From positions 1 through 21,030 of the forward strand of contig DALYLR010000048.1 of the NCBI GenBank assembly GCA_031976175.1: a DNA stretch of 21,030 nucleotides, written 5' to 3'. This document shows positions 15,705-21,030 of this stretch, in pieces (the stretch's first letter is position 1; each line of letters starts with the position of its first letter). Under the pieces are notes generated by a model. The model ran no database searches, had not been told where the DNA came from, and was given only the letters and a program-made list of their open reading frames with translations. A program made the translations under genes and the position numbers. The DNA comes from DMER01 sp003451645. Lineage in GTDB: Bacteria > Pseudomonadota > Alphaproteobacteria > Micropepsales > Micropepsaceae.

Positions 15705-16853
15705 ATGCGCATACTCCACACCGCCGACCTGCATTTGGGCCGCCAGTTCGGCGGCATATCCCTCGACGACGACCATGCGGCCATCCTCGATCAGATTGCA
15801 CGGGCGGTGTGTGAAACGCGCGCCGACGTGCTGGCAATCGCGGGGGATGTCTTCGACCGGGCGGTTCCGCCCGCCTCGGCGGTGAAGCTCTTCAACGGCT
15901 TCCTGTCCTGGGTCGCCTCCGAGACCGGGGCGGCCATCGTCCTGATCGCGGGCAATCACGATTCCGGCGATCGCATCGCGTCGATGTCGCTGCTGGCGGA
16001 CCGGAAGCGAGCGCTGATCCGTGGTGAGGTCAGGGCGGTCGAAGAGCCGTTGTTGCTCCGGGACCGGTACGGCGTCGTGGCGGTCTCCGCCTTGCCGTTC
16101 GCCTATGAGTATGCGGCCCGGGAGTGCTTCCTTGATACGGCGATCCAGTCGCCCCACGACGTCATGGCGGCGCAGGTCGCGGCGGCACGATCAAAGGTCC
16201 CAGAGGGCGCACGCTGGGTCGTCGTCGCGCACGCTTTCGTAGCCGGATCGCAGACGAGCGAGGGCGAGCGCTCGCTCACCCGGGTCGGCGGGATCGAAAC
16301 GGTCTCGCCGGACGTCTTCTCCGGCGCGAATTACGTGGCGCTCGGCCATCTTCACCGGGCGCAGACGGCGGGCGCGGCCCACATTCGCTATTCTGGCTCG
16401 CCGATGGCGTTCGGCTTCGATGAGGCGGGCGCGGAAAAATCCATGACCCTGATCGAGATCGACGGGGCAGGGACGGCGACGGTGGAACTGATCCCATTCC
16501 GCCCTCTGCGCGGCGTCAGGGTCTTCGAGGGCCTCTTCGCCGATGTCATTAAGCAACCGCCGTCGGACGACTTCGTGCGGCTCGTCCTCGCCGACCGGGA
16601 GCCGATCATCGACGCCATGAAGCGCATCCGGGTCATATATCCAAACGCCTGCGAGCTCGCCTATCAGCGCGACCTGCGGGCGCCCGAGATCAAGTCGCTG
16701 GAAGGATCGGTCGCCAGCCGGGCCGAACCCCTCGACGTCGTGGACGAGTTTCTGACCTTCGTACGCGGCGCGGGCGAGGGGATGTCGGAGGACGAGCGCA
16801 CCGTCGTCGCGGCGGCTCTCGACGACATCCGGCAGAAGGAGATCGCGGCATGA
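15705..16853 (+). CDS. sbcD: Exonuclease subunit SbcD (Mre11-type nuclease)
   Basis: This 382-aa protein has the full set of calcineurin-like phosphoesterase motifs of Mre11/SbcD: ADLHLG (7-12), GDVFDR (47-52), GNHDS (83-87), VVAHAFVAGS (173-182) and ALGHLHRAQ (212-220). With SbcC it forms an ATP-dependent, manganese-dependent nuclease that degrades double strands and opens hairpins and protein-blocked ends in the cytoplasm. Length is normal for the family. The ATG at 15705 opens with RILHTADLHLG, the usual start. The 3' end overlaps sbcC by ATGA. It is divergent from the WYL regulator, so its expression may be tied to that of the restriction-like operon. Confidence 0.96.
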   Translation: MRILHTADLHLGRQFGGISLDDDHAAILDQIARAVCETRADVLAIAGDVFDRAVPPASAVKLFNGFLSWVASETGAAIVLIAGNHDSGDRIASMSLLADRKRALIRGEVRAVEEPLLLRDRYGVVAVSALPFAYEYAARECFLDTAIQSPHDVMAAQVAAARSKVPEGARWVVVAHAFVAGSQTSEGERSLTRVGGIETVSPDVFSGANYVALGHLHRAQTAGAAHIRYSGSPMAFGFDEAGAEKSMTLIEIDGAGTATVELIPFRPLRGVRVFEGLFADVIKQPPSDDFVRLVLADREPIIDAMKRIRVIYPNACELAYQRDLRAPEIKSLEGSVASRAEPLDVVDEFLTFVRGAGEGMSEDERTVVAAALDDIRQKEIAA

Positions 16854-19800
16854 GACCCGTTCGCTTGACCATGCAGGCGTTCGGTCCTTTCGCGGGCCGG
16901 GAGGTCGTCGACTTCCAGGATGCGGTCAAGTCTGGGCTGTTCGGCATCTATGGCCCGACGGGTGCCGGGAAATCCAGCATCTTCAACGCCATGACCTTCG
17001 CTCTGTTCGGCGAGGCGACGAAGGCGGGGCAGGATCGCACGTCCTTGCGGTCGGACCATGCCGATCCAGCGACACCGACGGAGGTCGAGTTCGTCTTCGA
17101 TCTGGCGGCCCGGCGGTACGTGATCGTGCGCAGGCCCGATCAGGTTCGGCCCAAACTGCGAGGGCAGGGCGAGGTCAAGGATGCGCATGAGGCCTATCTC
17201 TTCGACGCAACCGGGATCGCGCTTGAGGCGATAACGGACGTAAACCGGGGCAAGATTCTGGCCGAGAAGAAAGTCGGCAACGTCAACGAAGCCGTCACCG
17301 GGCTGCTCGGCTATGGCGCGGACCAGTTCCGGAAAATCGTGCTCCTGCCCCAGGGGCAGTTCGAGGCCTTCTTGTCCGCGAATACCGGCAAACGGATCGA
17401 GATTTTGCGCGACCTGTTCGACGTCTCGATCTACCGGTCTTTGGCGGTGAACTTGAAGGAGGAGGCCGACCGGGTCGTCACCGATATTGAGACGCGCCGT
17501 TCGGTCTGCAAGGGGCGATTCGAGGCGGAGAATGTCGATGGGCTGGACACGCTCGCGGCGGGGATCGTCGATGCCGAGGCGTGCGCTCATGGGCTCGCAA
17601 GCCAGGTGGTCTCTGCCCAGGAAGCGCTGACCGCCGCGCACCAGTTATGGACAGATGGAAAATCGCTGACGGACAAGTTCGTGGCGGCGCAGAAGGCGCG
17701 GGTTGCGCATGCTGAGATGGTTGCCAAGGAGCCGGTCATCCACGCCTTACGCGACAGGGCAGACCGGGCCGAGCGCGCGAAGTCCCTTCTTCCCTCTGAA
17801 GGCGCCGTGACAAAAGCCGAAGAGGAAATCCGCGCTGCCGAGACAAGAGTTGCGTCCGCCATTCGTCTCGCCACCGAGTTGGATAACAAGGCCAAGTTGG
17901 CGAAGGAAAAGCTCGACAAAGAGCTTGGCCGCACCGGTGAGGTTGAGAGCCTCCGCACGGCGATCACGATGCTGGATACCTATAGGTCAACCGTTGAGGG
18001 GGCTGCCACCATGGCCGAGGCCGCGAAGGTCGCGGTCGGCGTAGAAAAGATAGCGGCCAAGGCGCTTGCAGATGCCGAGGCGATCCTGAAGGACAAGATC
18101 GCCCTGCGGGACTCGAAATCCGCCGCGCTGCAATCCGAGCAAGACCGTCAGGGAAAACGGCTGTTGCTTCGGGCGGCCCTGGAGACCTTGACCGTTCAGC
18201 ACAAAGCAGCCCTCGCCCGGGAAAAGGCCGCCAAGGCGGTCGATGACGCGAAGCTTATGGTCACGAGTCTTGTCGGGACGCGGGACGCGGCGTTGGAGGC
18301 GGCGGCCATCGCCAACGAGCAATTCGAGGAAGGCGAACGCGCGCTCGCGGCAGAGCAAGCGCTTCATCTGGCGGCGACCCTCAAGACCGGCGACCCGTGT
18401 CCCGTGTGTGGCTCGGCGGATCACCCGGCGCCGGCGAGCGGGTTGCCGCGCCATGCCGGTCTCGACCAGGCCTTTCGTTCTGCGAAGGCGACTTGGGAAA
18501 AGATGGATGCGGCCTCTCGCGCCGCAGAGACCGCTCTCGCCGCCGCCCGCGGGGTCTTCGAAGAGGCCGAACGTCAATTCGGGAGCCTCGAACCTCCAGC
18601 CGGCAAATCCGCCGACCTGTCTTTGAGAGTAAATGCGACGAAGGCCGAGGTGCAGGGACTCGGGCCGGACGTCGATCTTCCGGGCCTGGAGGCCGCGCTT
18701 GCTGCACTGGTGTCGGAAATCGGCGCGCTGGAGATAGACCGGGACCGCTTGAGGGACGAACATGGCCGCCTCAAAATAGCGGCGGCGACTGCGACGACGA
18801 CCCTAGAGGCGACGCTCGCGTCCGTGCCGGCCGAACTTCGAACTGCCGCCGCGATCAAGAAGGAGTTGGACCGGTCGAAGTCGTTGCTGACCGAGCGCGA
18901 GCAGGCAAAAACGGACGCCGAGAAGGCAGAACGTGAAGCCCGGGAAAAATCCTTGAGCGCTACGAAGGACGTCGAGGCGGCCCGCGAAATCTTGAAGGGC
19001 AGCCAGGATCGCCGCGACACGGCGCAATCGGAACTCGACACCCAACTCAAATCCGAGGGTCTGACGACGGCGGAGTTCCAGGACCTCAAGCCCGCGATCC
19101 TCCAGATCGAAGCCGACCGCAAACGGGTCGAGGACTTCGGAAAACAACTGGCCGTCGCCGCTGACGCGGTGACCAATACGACGGATGCGATCGCCGGTCT
19201 GCTGGAACCGGACATCGCGGGCCTCGAAGGGGCACATCACCAAGCGAAATCTGCACACGCCCAAGCGATGACCGAGAGGGCGGCGGCAGACCAGCGGGTG
19301 ATTAGCCTGACGTCGCTGCACAATCAGATCGACGGCGAACTCAAGGCGCTGGCCGAGAAGGAGGCGGCCACGGGTCCCCTTCGGAATCTGGCGATGCTCC
19401 TCAAGGGCGACAACGCACAAAAGCTCGACCTCGAAACCTTCGCCATCGGCGCCATGTTCGACAGGGTTCTCGCCGCCGGAAACCTGAGGCTCAGCCCCAT
19501 GTCGAACCATCGCTACCGGATGGAGCGCGATGCCGAGGGCGGTGGCCGGGGACGTCGTGGCCTGGGCATCCAAATCTTCGACATCCATACCGGCAAGCCA
19601 CGGTCGACATCGACGCTATCGGGCGGCGAGGGCTTCTTCGTCGCGCTCGCCCTGGCCCTCGGTCTNNNNNNNNNNGACGTGGTCGAGAGCAACAGCGGGA
19701 GGGTGCGCCTCGACTCGATCTTCGTGGACGAGGGCTTCGGCAGCCTCGACGCAGAAAATGGTGGCGGGACTCTCGACCGGGTGCTCGGCGTGCTGAGTTC

Positions 19801-19930
19801 GTTGGTCAGCGCCAACCGCGCCGTCGGGCTGATCTCCCATGTCCAGCTCGTCCGGGACGCGGTGCCGAATGGGTTCTACGTCCACAAGACGCCTACAGGG
19901 AGCCACGTGGAGGCGCGAGGGGCCCTGTAA
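16850..19930 (+). CDS. sbcC: Exonuclease subunit SbcC (Rad50/SMC-type ATPase), contains assembly gap
   Basis: This protein of about 1026 aa is the ATPase partner of SbcD. Visible parts are Walker A GPTGAGKSS (35-43), long charged coiled coils on both sides of a zinc hook DPCPVCGS (Cys517 and Cys520), the ABC signature LSGGE (923-927), and Walker B SIFVDEGFGSLD (around 956-967). Two protomers join through the hook and clamp DNA for cutting by SbcD. The start overlaps the sbcD stop (ATGA); the TAA is at 19928-19930. Ten N bases at 19666-19675 fall between signature and Walker B. The family usually reads LG-Leu-Ser/Ala-Asp-Val-Val there, which would need about 4 rather than 10 bases, so the N length is probably a placeholder. 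Both lengths keep the frame. Confidence 0.95.
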   Translation: MRPVRLTMQAFGPFAGREVVDFQDAVKSGLFGIYGPTGAGKSSIFNAMTFALFGEATKAGQDRTSLRSDHADPATPTEVEFVFDLAARRYVIVRRPDQVRPKLRGQGEVKDAHEAYLFDATGIALEAITDVNRGKILAEKKVGNVNEAVTGLLGYGADQFRKIVLLPQGQFEAFLSANTGKRIEILRDLFDVSIYRSLAVNLKEEADRVVTDIETRRSVCKGRFEAENVDGLDTLAAGIVDAEACAHGLASQVVSAQEALTAAHQLWTDGKSLTDKFVAAQKARVAHAEMVAKEPVIHALRDRADRAERAKSLLPSEGAVTKAEEEIRAAETRVASAIRLATELDNKAKLAKEKLDKELGRTGEVESLRTAITMLDTYRSTVEGAATMAEAAKVAVGVEKIAAKALADAEAILKDKIALRDSKSAALQSEQDRQGKRLLLRAALETLTVQHKAALAREKAAKAVDDAKLMVTSLVGTRDAALEAAAIANEQFEEGERALAAEQALHLAATLKTGDPCPVCGSADHPAPASGLPRHAGLDQAFRSAKATWEKMDAASRAAETALAAARGVFEEAERQFGSLEPPAGKSADLSLRVNATKAEVQGLGPDVDLPGLEAALAALVSEIGALEIDRDRLRDEHGRLKIAAATATTTLEATLASVPAELRTAAAIKKELDRSKSLLTEREQAKTDAEKAEREAREKSLSATKDVEAAREILKGSQDRRDTAQSELDTQLKSEGLTTAEFQDLKPAILQIEADRKRVEDFGKQLAVAADAVTNTTDAIAGLLEPDIAGLEGAHHQAKSAHAQAMTERAAADQRVISLTSLHNQIDGELKALAEKEAATGPLRNLAMLLKGDNAQKLDLETFAIGAMFDRVLAAGNLRLSPMSNHRYRMERDAEGGGRGRRGLGIQIFDIHTGKPRSTSTLSGGEGFFVALALALGXXXXDVVESNSGRVRLDSIFVDEGFGSLDAENGGGTLDRVLGVLSSLVSANRAVGLISHVQLVRDAVPNGFYVHKTPTGSHVEARGAL
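19666..19675. other. Run of 10 N: assembly gap
   Basis: Ten undetermined bases interrupt sbcC. The flanking frame is continuous, so the gap is an assembly join rather than evidence of a broken gene. Confidence 0.95.
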
Positions 19931-20118
19931 TTTTTCGCAGGATTTCCGCCCAACGGAGGTTACATCGACGTCTTGCTAAATGAACTTCTGCAACCCAGAT
20001 TGAGGGAGACTGATCGCTGGTGACTAGGGCTGATCACACTCGACTGTCGCTGAAATTAGGACCGGGATAAGGACCGCCCGTGGATCACGCCGAAAACGCC
20101 AATGATTTCAAAGAAGGC
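19931..20118. other. Intergenic stretch between sbcC and tRNA-Ser
   Basis: I see no gene, terminator hairpin with T-run or strong repeat in these 188 bases. It is the junction between the sbcC end and the 3' end of the tRNA gene, where an integration site would be expected, but no copy of the tRNA 3' end was found elsewhere in the window. Confidence 0.5.
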
Positions 20119-20212
20119 TGGCGGAGCCGGAGGGATTCGAACCCTCGGTACAGCTTTACAACTGTACAACGGTTTAGCAAACCGCCGCCTTCAGCCACTC
20201 GGCCACAGCTCC
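20119..20212 (-). tRNA. tRNA-Ser (anticodon GCU)
   Basis: On the minus strand the gene begins GGAGCTG and ends CGGCTCC-G-CCA, a seven-pair acceptor stem with one G-U pair and an encoded CCA. The anticodon arm GCGGT-TTGCTAA-ACCGT gives anticodon GCT. The long variable arm pairs GTACAG with CTGTAC, as in class II tRNAs, and the T arm is GAGGG-TTCGAAT-CCCTC. It reads AGC and AGU serine codons. The 3' end (20119) points toward the sbcDC/restriction cluster, the side where tRNA-targeting integrative elements insert. Confidence 0.97.
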
Positions 20213-20254
20213 GCATCGCGCAAGGCCGAATACATGCCTTTGGCAGGCCCCGAT

Positions 20255-20306
20255 TGCAATGGCTGATTTGTGACGCATGCTGCAGGCGCACAGTCACACC
20301 ATTGCA
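20255..20306. repeat. Bulged inverted repeat upstream of CBS gene
   Basis: GCAATGG (20256-20262) and TGTGAC (20269-20274) pair with GTCACA (20293-20298) and CCATTGC (20299-20305), giving 13 pairs with a 6-base bulge on one side. An outer T-A pair extends it by one. A five-T run follows at 20314-20318 but after an 8-base gap. A further TGTGAC occurs at about 20331. It could be a terminator, an operator or part of a leader; the sequence alone does not decide. Confidence 0.35.
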
Positions 20307-20371
20307 TGGGCGCTTTTTCGCGCGCACGATTGTGACTGCGGGGGACAGTCCAAGCGAGAAGGCGTGGCACA

Positions 20372-20806
20372 ATGACGGTCGCAAAAATCCTGAGGTCAAA
20401 AGGGTCCTATGTCGAAACGGTCCGGCCGGAGACCAGTTTGCAAGAGGTGGCCGAACGCCTAGCCAAACGCCGCATTGGCGCGCTGCTGGTGACGGACAGC
20501 AATGGCAAGGTGCTGGGTATTGTCTCGGAACGCGACATTGTTTTCGCGTTGGCCAGTGCGGGCGGCATGGCGCTGCAACGCCGGGCAGACGATGTCATGA
20601 CCCGCGGTGTGGTCACGTGCATTTCCACCGACAAGGCCGAAGATTTGATGGAAACCATGACGCAAGGCCGCTTCCGTCACTTACCGGTGGTCGAGGACGG
20701 GCGGCTGCTGGGGATCGTCTCGATCGGCGACGTCGTGAAACAACGCATTGAAGACACCGATAGCGAGCGGGCGGCGATGCGCGAGTACATTGCTTCCGCG
20801 GGCTGA
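20372..20806 (+). CDS. CBS-pair domain protein
   Basis: This 144-aa protein is two tandem CBS motifs with nothing else. The first has LAKRRIGALLVTDSNGKVLG and IVSERDIVFAL (about residues 30-60); the second has GRFRHLPVVEDGRLLGIVSI and GDVVKQRIED (about 98-128). CBS pairs bind adenine nucleotides and act as energy sensors; free-standing ones like this are common in alphaproteobacteria but their partners are often unknown. The ATG at 20372 is preceded by GAAGG about 10 bases upstream. Typical housekeeping composition, so it probably lies outside the defence cluster. Confidence 0.9.
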   Translation: MTVAKILRSKGSYVETVRPETSLQEVAERLAKRRIGALLVTDSNGKVLGIVSERDIVFALASAGGMALQRRADDVMTRGVVTCISTDKAEDLMETMTQGRFRHLPVVEDGRLLGIVSIGDVVKQRIEDTDSERAAMREYIASAG

Positions 20807-20867
20807 TGGGGCTGTAATTGTCCCCAGGAGAAAAACTTCGGCTCGGCAAATTCATGCAAAATTGCGT

Positions 20868-20896
20868 TTGACAGGCCGGAGACAGACCCATATAAC
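20868..20896 (+). promoter_or_regulatory. Strong sigma-70 promoter, probably of an rRNA operon
   Basis: TTGACA (20868-20873) and TATAAC (20891-20896) are separated by exactly 17 bases, and the -10 box is followed directly by GCGCCCTCC. A consensus -35, ideal spacer and G+C-rich discriminator are the marks of stringently controlled stable-RNA promoters. The stretch upstream is AT-rich, as in UP elements. No protein start with a ribosome-binding site follows before the window ends. Confidence 0.65.
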
Positions 20897-21030
20897 GCGC
20901 CCTCCTTCGGTGATGACTGAGGCGAACGCGGTGCGCATCGCGCCGTTAGAGAGATGTTCGCTGAATTTCAGGTGCCGGCCGCTGATTGACAGATGTATTT
21001 TCTGGGAAGGGGGAAGTGGGTGGAGGTTTG
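20897..21030 (+). ncRNA. Probable leader of a 16S rRNA precursor (partial)
   Basis: Downstream of the strong promoter there is no open frame of note. The end of the window has ATGTATTTTCTGGGAAGGGG, similar in style to pre-16S leaders of alphaproteobacteria as I remember them, where a TGGGAAGGG block precedes the mature 16S. The 16S gene itself would lie to the right. This is a family-style judgement, not a motif proof. Confidence 0.4.

Noticed and set aside
19990..20070. Short frame ending RADHTRLSLKLGPG then TAA, resembling a protein C-terminus
   Set aside because: Only about 18 codons lie between stops; I could not tie it to a family, so a gene remnant is not supportable.
20269..20298. CRP/FNR-type site from TGTGAC and GTCACA
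   Set aside because: The half-sites are 18 bases apart, whereas the known sites need about 6.
20807..20826. TGGGG/CCCCA stem after the CBS gene as a terminator
   Set aside because: Only five pairs with a 10-base loop and no T-run; too weak.
1..21030. CRISPR array, insertion sequence ends or transposase
   Set aside because: No regularly spaced repeats and no transposase motif seen on either strand.

Overview
The DNA is GC-rich, and the SbcC, SbcD, photolyase and CBS proteins look alphaproteobacterial. The tRNA-Ser gene and what looks like a ribosomal RNA promoter at the right end suggest a chromosome. A 10-base run of N inside sbcC marks an assembly gap, so this is draft sequence. I assigned the organism only from protein style and base composition, so treat it as provisional.

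Layout. Positions 1-2509 (minus strand) hold a DNA-repair operon: a photolyase-like protein with its FAD domain first, a small alkyltransferase-like protein (ATL), and a photolyase/cryptochrome that runs off the left edge. Positions 2510-3735 carry no convincing gene; 2690-3540 is unusually dense in strong hairpins. At 3736-3951 there is a small excisionase-like DNA-binding protein, followed by about 460 bases with perfect palindromes. Positions 4411-15627 (minus strand) form one tightly packed polycistron, in transcription order: a WYL-type regulator, a possible 71-aa protein, a 1024-aa Res helicase-nuclease, a 397-aa protein of unknown function, a 950-aa N6-adenine-type methyltransferase (Mod), a 305-aa protein with a nucleoside-deoxyribosyltransferase/TIR-like domain, and a UvrD-like helicase with a RelE/ParE-like N-terminus. 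Divergent from the regulator, sbcD and sbcC run rightward (15705-19930). Then come a tRNA-Ser(GCU) gene on the minus strand with its 3' end facing the cluster, a CBS-pair protein, and a strong promoter with G+C-rich discriminator that probably drives an rRNA operon beyond the right edge.

How the genes may work together. Mod and Res look like a type III-like restriction-modification pair of a long-protein variety. Mod would mark self DNA, and Res would translocate on and cut unmarked DNA. The helicase and the Mre11/Rad50-type SbcCD nuclease could process the resulting ends. The TIR/deoxyribosyltransferase-like protein and the unknown hydrophobic-segment protein are candidates for a second, nucleotide-targeting or membrane-linked layer. 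The WYL protein, read divergently from sbcDC across a 77-base spacer with a promoter and an inverted repeat, is the likely switch for both arms. The AT-richer target-recognition segment of Mod and the AT-richer accessory genes suggest these parts have been exchanged. The joint function is inference; the individual domain calls rest on visible motifs.
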